Shown: one piece after another, positions 41,190 to 50,200 of the stretch
Numbering within the stretch: the first letter of the stretch is position 1
How the letters are laid out: each line of letters opens with the position of its first letter
Assembly (NCBI GenBank): GCA_012934845.2
Contig: WNNJ02000402.1
Coordinates: 1 to 64,000 of the forward strand
From: Pomphorhynchus laevis
Lineage: Eukaryota > Acanthocephala > Palaeacanthocephala > Echinorhynchida > Pomphorhynchidae
Reading direction: 5' to 3'
Length of the DNA stretch: 64,000 nucleotides
Program-made: the position numbers and the translations under genes
The notes under the pieces: generated by a model
What the model saw: only the letters and a program-made list of their open reading frames with translations
Databases searched by the model: none
What the model was told of the DNA's origin: nothing

Positions 41190-41553
41190 AGAAGAAAATA
41201 ATGATAGATTAAGTTGTATAAAAGACAGTTATTGTAATATAAAATGCTATAATCGGACAATAAATGTTAATAATAACAAAAAGTATATCAAGCAGTATAG
41301 TAAATAATAAACAACTATATTATAATAATCCGGTTAAACGCAAGTTAAGAAGTCATGGCGATAAAAAGAATAAGAAAAATAAACTTAAAAATATTAAAAA
41401 AGATATGTATATATATGAACAATTAGAAATATTAAAACAACTTTTAAGGGTAAATAAGCTGAAAGATCTTTATGTAAAAATAAGAAGTTTTTCTAAAAAT
41501 AGCATATGTTCAACATTAATTTTGAAATTAACATCAATTAAAACTATAGTCAA
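41190..41553 (+). mobile_element. Fragment related to 45.3-45.5 kb, probably PLE family d
   Basis: TTGTATAAAAGACAGTTATTGTAATA and following sequence match 45346-45410 (both can be read as SC-I-D-YCN-K-Y-RTINVN). A lysine-rich frame from 41264 (RKLRSHGDKKNKKNK, EQLEILKQLLRVNKLKDLYV) runs into the antisense of the ubiquilin-like end. Codon bias (Asn, Ile, Lys) is that of the family d RT. Function unrecognised. Confidence 0.4.
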
Positions 41554-43035
41554 TCAATCAAAATCTTCATTACGTTCCACAGCCATTTTTGCGTCCCCCA
41601 TAGATGCAGCAAGCTCTTCCAGATTAGTATCACGGCTATGGAATCCCAATGTCTGCATTTGTACAAGTTCGGATGCATAAAGATGTTCTTGAGTTTGGTT
41701 TGGTTGTTGATTTGTCGGCTGATGTTGCTGGAGATGAAGACGATCTAATGGTTGAAACAACGAAGCAGTATAATCTTGATTTGAGTATTGTAAATTTTGA
41801 AATACTGTTGTTGCATAAGCTGTTTGTCTATTGCTTGGTGATCGAAAAGAATCCACATCAGATGAAGTAGGTTGACTATTCATTTGATTATCGACTAGAC
41901 CGCTTATATTTGAAGATATCAACTGTGAATATACTTGTGGGGATGTGCCCCTAAGACGAATTAGATTCTTTAGAATTTGTACAATCGTCCTCAATGCTCG
42001 AGTATTTGTGCATAGAGCACAAATTTCAGGTATTGGCCACTGACTCATAAACTCATGAATTACACGATGTACTTGTTCTCTTTGTCCTTCGTCCTGTATA
42101 AATTCATATGTACGCAGCAGATTAAGAAGAATCTTAAGCAGATTAAGTAGAATACCAGGATCGCAAAGAGAATTATTCATATTTGGGTTAAAACTGGATG
42201 CCCGCAACATGTCGAATAACATGAGAGGATTTTCAGCATCGACTACTAATAATTGTTGAGGGTTCATCGTAGAATACCGATTAGTGTTTTCGCTTGACGT
42301 AGATTGCAAAGGCGACTCTAAACGGTTTGAATTAGATACATATGAACTAGACGAATCGATTTGAAATGTAGTATTCTGAGATGCCACCGGGTTTGGCAGG
42401 AGGTTTGTATTTTCAGTTCCTACTTGACTAGTGTTAGCTGTACCAGATGAACTAGAATAAGTATTCAGAGGGTTATCGCCAAACTGCTCATGTGCCACAT
42501 TAAGCATTGGTTCTTGAAAATCGCGATAAATTCTCTGTCGAACTTTATATCCGCTCGGTAATCTCTCAAGGTTAATCAGGGCTCTGTCATGGTTTCTCGT
42601 AATTTCCTGTATAGTTGTAGGAATACGAATCATTTCCATTGTTTGACACATTAAATCCGGATTGTTAACGAATTGTGAAACCTCGTGGTTCTGCTCCCTC
42701 ACTCTTTGCATTTGTGGATTGTTAAGCTTAATTGAACTAAGCAATGCAGGATTACTCATAAGTCTTTGAGCCAAATTATTACTTAGAAGGTTTTGAACTG
42801 CATGTGGATTTGTCTGAATAGTGCCAAAAATATTTTGTTGTATTTCAGTACAATTTGAATTTCCAAATGGAAGGTTCAAAAATGGTGCAAGTGTTAATCT
42901 GGATAATGTTGCAGTTCCATAGGTATGTTGATCAATATTCGGTTGAAGCGATATCAATCCCTCCTTAAATGTTGGTGATTGCTGAAGTGACAAAGAAGCA
43001 TTATTTGATTGTTTAGATGTTGAGTGATATGCCGA
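41554..43035 (-). CDS. Ubiquilin-like segment (STI1 repeats + UBA) of the fusion ORF
   Basis: About residues 750-1240. STI1 region 1 (about 813-930): QNIFGTIQTNPHAVQNLLSN, NNPDLMCQTMEMIRIPTTIQ, EITRNHDRALINLERLPSGY and FQEPMLNVAHEQFGDNP, which is the diagnostic ubiquilin text. STI1 region 2 (about 1009-1110) includes VHRVIHEFMSQWPIPEI and TNTRALRTIVQILKNLIRLR. UBA domain (about 1199-1237): LVQMQTLGFHSRDTNLEELA and GDAKMAVERN. The N-terminal ubiquitin-like domain is missing, so it could bind ubiquitin chains (UBA) and clients (STI1) but not dock on the proteasome in the usual way. It is intronless, as expected of a retrocopy. No disabling change is visible. Ubiquilins shuttle ubiquitylated and misfolded clients to the proteasome. 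Confidence 0.8.
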   Translation of the reverse strand, partial: SAYHSTSKQSNNASLSLQQSPTFKEGLISLQPNIDQHTYGTATLSRLTLAPFLNLPFGNSNCTEIQQNIFGTIQTNPHAVQNLLSNNLAQRLMSNPALLSSIKLNNPQMQRVREQNHEVSQFVNNPDLMCQTMEMIRIPTTIQEITRNHDRALINLERLPSGYKVRQRIYRDFQEPMLNVAHEQFGDNPLNTYSSSSGTANTSQVGTENTNLLPNPVASQNTTFQIDSSSSYVSNSNRLESPLQSTSSENTNRYSTMNPQQLLVVDAENPLMLFDMLRASSFNPNMNNSLCDPGILLNLLKILLNLLRTYEFIQDEGQREQVHRVIHEFMSQWPIPEICALCTNTRALRTIVQILKNLIRLRGTSPQVYSQLISSNISGLVDNQMNSQPTSSDVDSFRSPSNRQTAYATTVFQNLQYSNQDYTASLFQPLDRLHLQQHQPTNQQPNQTQEHLYASELVQMQTLGFHSRDTNLEELAASMGDAKMAVERNEDFD

Positions 43036-45276
43036 AGGTCGTCGTGGAGACATGAGTTGCAGGACAGGCATGTCAACCTCAGAATGGTCGCCTTTGACGA
43101 CGGAAGCTGACCGAATATTGGAGTCATGAACTATCTCAACTGACTGGGCCTCGGGCTGTGCAAGGTTGCTCAAAGAAAAGAGTCGCGGAGATGGGTCGTC
43201 ACAAAATCCAAGACTTTTCTCTAGTAAGGGTTGGCCCATCTCGTCAAGACTTTTGAGGATCGCTTTAGCATTTCCTCTCATCAGTGCGACGGACAAGCGC
43301 TGAAATAACTGACCCGCTGTGCTACAATACGGGGTACCGTTTCTACATGACATAGAACGAGCAATGAAACGAATTAGCTTTTCCCCTTGGGGGTTCCATC
43401 CTCCGTAAGTTTCAACAACTGCTGCCGTAAAACTGTATCCATTCTCCTCTAATTTGCGTTTATATTTCCTTTCCTTGACACAGGTGGCATACTTGCTTGC
43501 GGCATAGCCAGGGATCTCAGAAGCCATGGAAATATAAGCATTTTGTTGAGGGTTAGTTACGGCAAAATCAACTGCTAAAGGAGGGTCCTTATAAAATAGA
43601 ATGTCCGCCGGTCTCTCTCGCAAACCACGAATAAGGTTGGGTACCTCCTTTGCCACCCTCAATCCAGCAGAAACCGCTGCTTGAAAGACTGTATCCCTCA
43701 AGCTATCATGTCGAATTCCAGGGTGGCCTCCAAACTGACATGTTAAGGCGTGGAAGCCGAATTTGTCTGCCATCCTAAGGCAGCGTCTGCATCGATAATC
43801 ACTGTTCCAGAGAGACAACCCTAACCAAAGACGTAGTAGCACAACGAATTCATTTGGTGCCAAGTTCATATGTGTGGCTTTGCTAGGGACGGCCTGTAAC
43901 CAAGCACACGCGTGTGGGCATGAAACTGCCAATAATCGGGCAGTATTGAAGCGATCGGCATTCTCCAATAGCCTGCTGCGCGACACTTCGTCAATGTGAC
44001 AAGATAATCCTCGTTGATTTGTTTGCGGATTGCCTACATGTTGCGGAATAATAGATTTAACGAATTCGTACCCAGGGAAAGTTAAAGGGTCAAGATTTAA
44101 TTGGCTAGCGACAGTGTCTACACTAGACAGGAAGGCTGCCTGAGAGTGTTGGAAGCAGCTTCGAAGGCCCAGTCCTCCCATCTTCAGCGGTAAGCAAGCT
44201 TGCATCCACGCCCACTTATCGGGTTGAATAGAAGTGATATTGCTAAAACACTTCAATATCAAGCGGTCGAACAAACGGAAAAACTCTTCGGCGAAGGCGG
44301 GGTCTATAGTGCGCATTAAATGGTTTACCCGTGGAGCGGATGCGCAGCTACGAAGCAGGATGAAAGCAACTTGTGGGTCAGGGAGATTTTCGAGCGAGTC
44401 CAGAGTTTGACGCAGGGATGGTAGAACAACATCGACAAGGTATCCCGAACAATGTTCCTTAGACCCGATGGGACTTCCAAGAATTGTAAAGTTTTTTGTG
44501 GTGTTGACCAATGTGATCCATGGGCATCTGTTCTTTATCAAGTCGACCTTGTCTTCCCTACCAATTACTTCGGTTTTTTTCCAGTTAATAGACAGTCCAA
44601 TCGCAGGAAAATTAGCAGCAAGACGAGCCAGAGCCTCGCCCACCGCAATAGGAGTACCGCCGATTATTCCGTCGTCGAGGTACCACCTATTTAAGCTGAC
44701 ACCTTCAATCTCCGATATCTGGACCACAATCGGATCAATCGCCAGGCAAAATAGAACTGGACCAAGAGGATCTCCTTGTTGTACCCCTCTTCGAGACTGA
44801 AGAGGTTTCAGGCTACCGAACCGAAGGCTTGAGGTAGTGCCGTAGCACCATGATGTCCAACGACTAATTTCTGGAAAATTCTTATCGATCGCGTTGACGA
44901 AGGAATCCCGGTTCAGCGTGTTAAAAGCATTAGCCAAGTCGATTTTAGCCCAAACCCAATTAACATTTTGATCATGAAGTTGTTGTAGCCGACGTGCTTG
45001 ATGTACTATCTGTTCCATTCCGTTTGGCGTCGCTACACCGAGATGGTGCGGATGGAGGGATTCGGCAAATCGCTGTCGAAGTTTGGAGCAAATACACTTA
45101 GCGCAAAGACGACGTAATGTCTCCCCAATGGCAATGGGGCGGATCCCTCCATCTGGTTTGTTCAATGCCATGAGATTAGCACCGGCGACAAAGGGCACGA
45201 GGTCGTTCGGGAGAGTACCAGCGATCATGTTGTTGACTAGTGATGTTAGGCGTTGAAGCAAAACCCCATTAATCAA
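41554..45276 (-). CDS. Fusion ORF: LINE reverse transcriptase + RLE + ubiquilin-like (1240 aa)
   Basis: One uninterrupted 1240-codon frame. Residues 1-430: reverse transcriptase with NKPDGGIRPIAIGETLRRL, motif A VWAKIDLANAFNTLNRDSF, motif B GVQQGDPLGPVLFCLAIDP, motif C YLDD (about 195-200), GLSINWKKTEVIG and ILGSPIGS. Residues ~490-515: knuckle CRRCLRMADKFGFHALTC. Residues ~550-610: RPADILFYKDPPLAVDFAVT and KYATCVKERKYKRKL, a PD-(D/E)XK-like nuclease. Residues ~665-680 (LMRGNAKAILKSL) are where related LINE ORFs stop. Instead a ~60-residue linker leads into ubiquilin-like sequence from about residue 750 to the end. The N-terminal DNA-binding part of the LINE is absent (5' truncation at 45276). 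Start ATG is simply the first in frame. Confidence 0.8.
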   Translation of the reverse strand: MINGVLLQRLTSLVNNMIAGTLPNDLVPFVAGANLMALNKPDGGIRPIAIGETLRRLCAKCICSKLRQRFAESLHPHHLGVATPNGMEQIVHQARRLQQLHDQNVNWVWAKIDLANAFNTLNRDSFVNAIDKNFPEISRWTSWCYGTTSSLRFGSLKPLQSRRGVQQGDPLGPVLFCLAIDPIVVQISEIEGVSLNRWYLDDGIIGGTPIAVGEALARLAANFPAIGLSINWKKTEVIGREDKVDLIKNRCPWITLVNTTKNFTILGSPIGSKEHCSGYLVDVVLPSLRQTLDSLENLPDPQVAFILLRSCASAPRVNHLMRTIDPAFAEEFFRLFDRLILKCFSNITSIQPDKWAWMQACLPLKMGGLGLRSCFQHSQAAFLSSVDTVASQLNLDPLTFPGYEFVKSIIPQHVGNPQTNQRGLSCHIDEVSRSRLLENADRFNTARLLAVSCPHACAWLQAVPSKATHMNLAPNEFVVLLRLWLGLSLWNSDYRCRRCLRMADKFGFHALTCQFGGHPGIRHDSLRDTVFQAAVSAGLRVAKEVPNLIRGLRERPADILFYKDPPLAVDFAVTNPQQNAYISMASEIPGYAASKYATCVKERKYKRKLEENGYSFTAAVVETYGGWNPQGEKLIRFIARSMSCRNGTPYCSTAGQLFQRLSVALMRGNAKAILKSLDEMGQPLLEKSLGFCDDPSPRLFSLSNLAQPEAQSVEIVHDSNIRSASVVKGDHSEVDMPVLQLMSPRRPSAYHSTSKQSNNASLSLQQSPTFKEGLISLQPNIDQHTYGTATLSRLTLAPFLNLPFGNSNCTEIQQNIFGTIQTNPHAVQNLLSNNLAQRLMSNPALLSSIKLNNPQMQRVREQNHEVSQFVNNPDLMCQTMEMIRIPTTIQEITRNHDRALINLERLPSGYKVRQRIYRDFQEPMLNVAHEQFGDNPLNTYSSSSGTANTSQVGTENTNLLPNPVASQNTTFQIDSSSSYVSNSNRLESPLQSTSSENTNRYSTMNPQQLLVVDAENPLMLFDMLRASSFNPNMNNSLCDPGILLNLLKILLNLLRTYEFIQDEGQREQVHRVIHEFMSQWPIPEICALCTNTRALRTIVQILKNLIRLRGTSPQVYSQLISSNISGLVDNQMNSQPTSSDVDSFRSPSNRQTAYATTVFQNLQYSNQDYTASLFQPLDRLHLQQHQPTNQQPNQTQEHLYASELVQMQTLGFHSRDTNLEELAASMGDAKMAVERNEDFD
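43036..45276 (-). mobile_element. RLE-type LINE part of the fusion
   Basis: Longest and cleanest RLE LINE in the window: RT, thumb, zinc knuckle and nuclease in one frame. It shares layout with the 7.3-8.6 and 52.4-53.5 kb fragments but little exact sequence. No 3' UTR separates it from the ubiquilin-like part. The 5' edge at 45276 meets a short inverted repeat (AATCAAAAATTAATTTTTGATT) and then PLE-like sequence. Confidence 0.75.
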
Positions 45277-45548
45277 AAATTAATTTTTGATTTATGTTCA
45301 ATAAATCAAAAATTAATTAACGACTATGATATGCCAAGTTGTATAATAGACAATTATTGTAATACAAAATACTATGATCGTACAATAAATGTTAATACTA
45401 ACAATAGAAAATATACATTAACCATAAACTTCATTAATAAGTGTATAGATAATATAGATATAGGTATAATTTTAAATCATTCAAAAAGTAAAGAAATAAT
45501 AGGGTCAGATATAAGTAAATATATTCCAAAAATAAGGTATGAGGTGTG
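45277..45548 (+). mobile_element. PLE-like fragment (family d related)
   Basis: Open plus frame MPSCIIDNYCNTKYYDRTI, NVNTNNRKYTLTINFINKCI and HSKSKEIIGSDISKYIPKIR. It shares its first part with 41190-41300. The two flanks of the fusion ORF therefore carry the same PLE-like segment, but each extends differently, so this is not a simple insertion into one copy. Confidence 0.45.
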
Positions 45549-46020
45549 ACCGCTGTTAGGACAACGCCAACTTACGGACAGCGTTCGTAATGGCAAGACT
45601 TCTGGGGTAGACGAGAATCGACCTGAAACTTTAAAGACTCGACGTTGCTGGCATAAAGTAGCTAACATGGATCTTCAACGTTTCATTAAAGTTGGTACAG
45701 GTTCCTAGTGAGTGGCGAACTGGGTGGTAATACCGATCTTTAAGAAAAGTAACCTAAAAGTGTGTTCCAATTATCGGGACATCACAATTCATAGCCAAAC
45801 TAGTAAGCTATTTGAAAGAATTCTTGAGTTAAGGATCCTGCCTATAAATAAAGGACTGTTGCAAGAGGAACAATGAAGCTTTCGCGCAGATTGTGAAACT
45901 ACGCAACTATCCTCTAACAGTCTTGGGAGTTCGCTCAACCGGTCTATATGTGCTTTGTAGATTTGGAGATAGCGTTCGAACGAGTTCCGCGAAAGAGGGT
46001 GTGGGAGGTACTAAGGGAGT
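45549..46020 (+). mobile_element. RTE/Rex3-like LINE fragment 3
   Basis: Plus-strand RT piece: VPSEWRTGW then FKK...CSNYR-like text, then TGLYVLCRFGDSVRTSSAKE, which in the neighbouring frame reads as the familiar FVDLEIAFERVPRKRVWE. It matches parts of copies 1 and 2. It stops at 46020, exactly where the satellite array starts with ATGGTTCGCGTAAGCAGTG. Confidence 0.7.
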
Positions 46021-46406
46021 ATGGTTCGCGTAAGCAGTGACTTAAACGTACTGCACGTGTGCAATCGTTCCTTCATTCATCAACTTACAAAGGTTACTAA
46101 ACAAGCAACACGCTGTATTTCAGTAAAATCACAATGCACTAGCAAAAGCTTTTTTACCTCAAAGCACGAGCCAAGCTCTTGCGCAGATTCTAAGATTTGT
46201 CAATCCACATATAGTGATAATATAAATTGAAAACTACTGGTGAAGTTAGATCAATAAGAAATACTTTCAATACCCATTTTTATTACCCCAATTAGGAAAT
46301 TATAAACCTGCATGCTTTTTTGCAACCTTCGTCGGGAATCTACACCCGAAATGAGCATCCCACAGACGCCTAGCCTACAATGAGGCGTTTCGACTTATCA
46401 GTACAC

Positions 46407-46478
46407 TGGTGCTGATAGGATTTGAACTCTTGACGTCTGTATCGCGTTTCAACGCTACTTCCACTAGACAGGCTGCTC
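46407..46478 (-). ncRNA. tRNA-like sequence inside the satellite
   Basis: 72 nt on the minus strand: TGTCTAGTGG fits an A box and GTTCAAATC a B box, 33 nt apart; the 3' end is CAGCACCA, ending in CCA. It is followed at once by CTGATAAGTCGAAACGCC, the second half of the hammerhead. Stems are imperfect (T arm does not close), so it is a tRNA-derived pol III promoter or tRNA pseudogene, present in this one unit only. Confidence 0.55.
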
Positions 46479-47131
46479 TAGTGGTGTAGATATACATTTC
46501 TATATATTACTTTTGGAAGAAAATCGTATTCTAACGATCTATTAGAAACCTACCTTAGTTGTGTGATCCGCTAGCCGGATCACTGTTTTTCATGCTGCAA
46601 CTTGCAATGAATGCTTTTAATTGTACTTGATTGCATCTGTGAGCTGAAAATTTTCTGATTGTGGCACAATATTATCCTCACAAGTATTGATATCGTGTAA
46701 CATCAGAAACTTTTCAGCTGACAGATGAATCAAGCACGATCAGGAACGTTCAAATCTGCATGCTATTTTGCAACCTTTGTCGGAATGCATATTTGGGAAG
46801 GCGGATATCTCAGACGCCTAGCCTACAATAAGGCGTTTCGACGTCAGTACTCTTCACTACAGAGTGATTTCATCATTGTAACCCTGTAGCTACACAACTT
46901 CGATAGTACTTAATGTTCAGTAAACCTCTGATAGGAATTTACTAAGCGCACGATATTTCACGAGTGACCTGCCTTATATCTGGTATAATTCGCATAAGCA
47001 GTGGCTTTATAGGACAACACTTGTGCTATTGTTCTTCCTTCATAAGCTTACTAAGGTTGCTGAACAAGAAACATGCTGGTATTCAGCCTAAGCACAATGC
47101 CCTTGCAAAAGCTATCTAACTACAAAGCACG

Positions 47132-47222
47132 AACGAAGCTCTAGCGCAGTAGTAAGTATCTAACGCAGTAGTATCTAGCGCAGTAGTATCTAGCGCAGTA
47201 GTATCTAGCGCAGTAGTATTGA
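47132..47222. repeat. 15-bp minisatellite within a satellite unit
   Basis: GCGCAGTAGTATCTA repeated about four and a half times, a local expansion of the unit's GCTCTAGCGCAGATGCTAAG region. Confidence 0.85.
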
Positions 47223-50200
47223 AAACTACTGGTGAAGTAATATTATTAAGAAAGACTTTCAATACAACTTTTTTAAATAACACGATTAGGACATTATAAA
47301 CCTGCAATCTTTTTTGCAACCTTCGTTTTGAAGCCTAACTAGGAACACAACTACAACAGACATATGGCCGACAACAAGGAATTATCCCTAAATGGATAAT
47401 TCATTTACTTATCATTTACTTACCATCATTTACTTATCCCTAAATGATGAAATCATCAGTGTGGCCCTGTAGCTACACAACGTCGACAGTACATAATCTC
47501 CAGTAAACCGCTAAATTAAATTCATTAAGCCCACGCTTCTCCACCGGTGACCTGCCTTACATCTGGTATGGGTCGCGTAAGCAGTGGCTTACAGGACAGC
47601 ACGTGTGCTATAGTTTTACCTTCATCAGCAACCTAAGGTTGCTAAACAAGCAGCACACATGTATACAGCTGAAGCACAATACACCAGCAAATGCTCTCTA
47701 ACTAAAAAGCAGAAGCAAGGCTCTTGCGCAGATGCTAATATTCGTCACTGCATATATAGTGGTTAAATGAATTGAAAACTACTGGTCACGTTATATTACT
47801 CAAAAAGACTTTCATTACAACTTTTTTTATAAACACGATCAGGAAAGTTTAAACATGCATGCTTTTTTAAACCTTCGTTTATAAGCCTAAACCAGAATAC
47901 GCTTTCAAGAGACGTTTAGCCTACAATAAGGCGTTTCGACCTTAGTCTACTCGTCCGTAAAGGGTGGTCTTTTCAGTATGGCCCTGTAGCTAAACAACTT
48001 CGACAGTACTTAATCTTCAGTAAACCTCTAAAAACAATTTATAAGGCGCACGCTTCTCTACTGGTGACCTGCCTTACATCTGGTATGTATCGCGTAAGCA
48101 GTGGCTTTACAGGACAGAACGTGTGCTATCGTTATTCCTTCATCAGCTAACTAAAGTTGCTGAACAAGAAACATGCTAATATTCAGCAGAAGAGCAATGC
48201 ACTAGCAAAAGCTATCTAACTACAAGCACGAGCAAAGCTCAAGCGCAGATGGTAAGATTCGTCTTTTCACAAGTAGTGGTTATTTGATTGAAAACTATTA
48301 GTGACGTTATATAAATAAGAAAGGCTTTCAATACAACCTTTAATCAACACGATCAGGAAAGTATAAACATGCATGATGTTAGCAACCTTCGTCCAGAAGC
48401 CTATCCAGGAATACGCCTACAACAGACGTATAGCCTAAAATGGGTAGTTTCGACCTTAATCTACTCATCACTACGGGAGGCCTCATCTTGAAGGAATTTA
48501 CTAAGCGCACGCTTCTCTACGGGTGATCAGCCTTACATCTCATATAGTTCGCGAAGCAGTGGCTTTACAGGACAGCACGTGTGCTATCGTTTTTCCTTCA
48601 TCAGCGTATTAAGTTTGCTGATCAAGAAACACGCTGGTATATAGCTAAAACACAATGCACTCGCAAAAGCTCTCTAAATAGAAAGCACGAACAACGCTCT
48701 AGCGCATATGCAAAGATTCGTCACTCGACATATAGTAATTATATGAATTGAAAACTACTATTAACGTTATATAAATCAGAAAGTCTTTTAATACAACTTT
48801 TTTAATTAACACAATCAGAAAAGTATAAACCTGCCTGCTTTTTTGCAACCTTCGTCGTAAAGCTTAAACCAAAATGTGCATACCACAGACGCATACCGTA
48901 CAATGGTGATAAGTAGACCTTAGTCTACTTATCCCTACAGGGTAACTTATCAATGTGGCCCTGTAGCTACACAACTTTGAATGCACTTAATCTTAAGTAA
49001 ACCTTTGTAAGGAATTCACTAAGCACACGCTTGTTTACCAGTGACCTTCTTTGCAACAGGCATAATTCGCTTAAGCAGTGGCTTTACAGGACATCACGTG
49101 TGATATAGTTAAAGTTGCTGAACAATCAACACGATGTATTTTAGTTGAATTACAATGCACTAGCAAAAGCTCACTTACTACAAAGTACGAGCAAAGCTCT
49201 AGCGCACATGCTTATATTCGTCACTCCACATATAGTGGTTATTTGAATTGAAAACTACTTGTGACGTTATATTAATAAGAAAGACTTTCAATCCACCTTT
49301 TTATTTACATGATTAAGAAAGTATACACCTGCATGCTTTTTTTCAACATTCGTCGAAAAGCTTAACCCGGAATGCGCATACCACAAACGCCTCACCTACA
49401 ATGAAGCGTTTTGACCATAGTTTACTCATCACTACAGGTGGACTCATCAGAGTAGCTTTGTAGCTACACAACTTTGACGGTACTTAATCTTCAGTTCACC
49501 AATGAAAGGAATTGACTAAGCGCACTCTCCTTCACTGGTGGCATGCCTTACATCTGGTATTGTTTACGTAATCAGTGATGTTACAGGACAGCAAGTGTGC
49601 TGTCGTTCTACTTTTCATGGCTTACTAAAGTTGCTGAACAAGTAACACGCTGAACAAGCCACACGCTGGAATTCAGCTCAAGCACAATGCATTAGCAAGA
49701 GCTCTCTTACTACAAAGCAAAAGCAAAGCTCTTGCGCAGATGCTAAGATTCTTCACTCCACATGTAGTCGCTTTTTGAATTGAAAACTACTAGTGAGGTT
49801 ATAAACATACGAAAGACTTTCAATTCAACTTTTACAACTTTTTTAATTATCACGATCAAGAAAGTATAAACCTGCATGCTTTTTTGCAACCTATGTGGGA
49901 AAGCTTTATCAAGAATGCGCATAGTACAGCAACCATACTACAATGAGGTGTTTCGACCTTAGTCTACTCATCACTACAGAGTTGTCTCAACAGTGTGGCC
50001 CTGTGGCTATCCAACTTCGACAGTAATTTATCTTCATTAAACCTCTGAAAGAAATTTACTAAGCGCACGTTCTTTACTGGTGACCAGCTTTAGATCGGAT
50101 ATTGTTCGCCTAAGCAGTGGCTTTACAGCACATCACATGTGCTATCGCTCATCTTTCATCAGCTTACTTTAGTTGATGAACAAGCAACACGCTGTATTTT

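Noticed and set aside
39618-46316. The 241-bp direct repeats as LTRs of an element
   Set aside because: They are part of a satellite unit present many times next door, and the block between them is a patchwork of unrelated fragments in different orientations.
47116-47319. 67-aa ORF with TTALDTTALDTTALD repeats
   Set aside because: This is the 15-bp minisatellite read in a chance frame.
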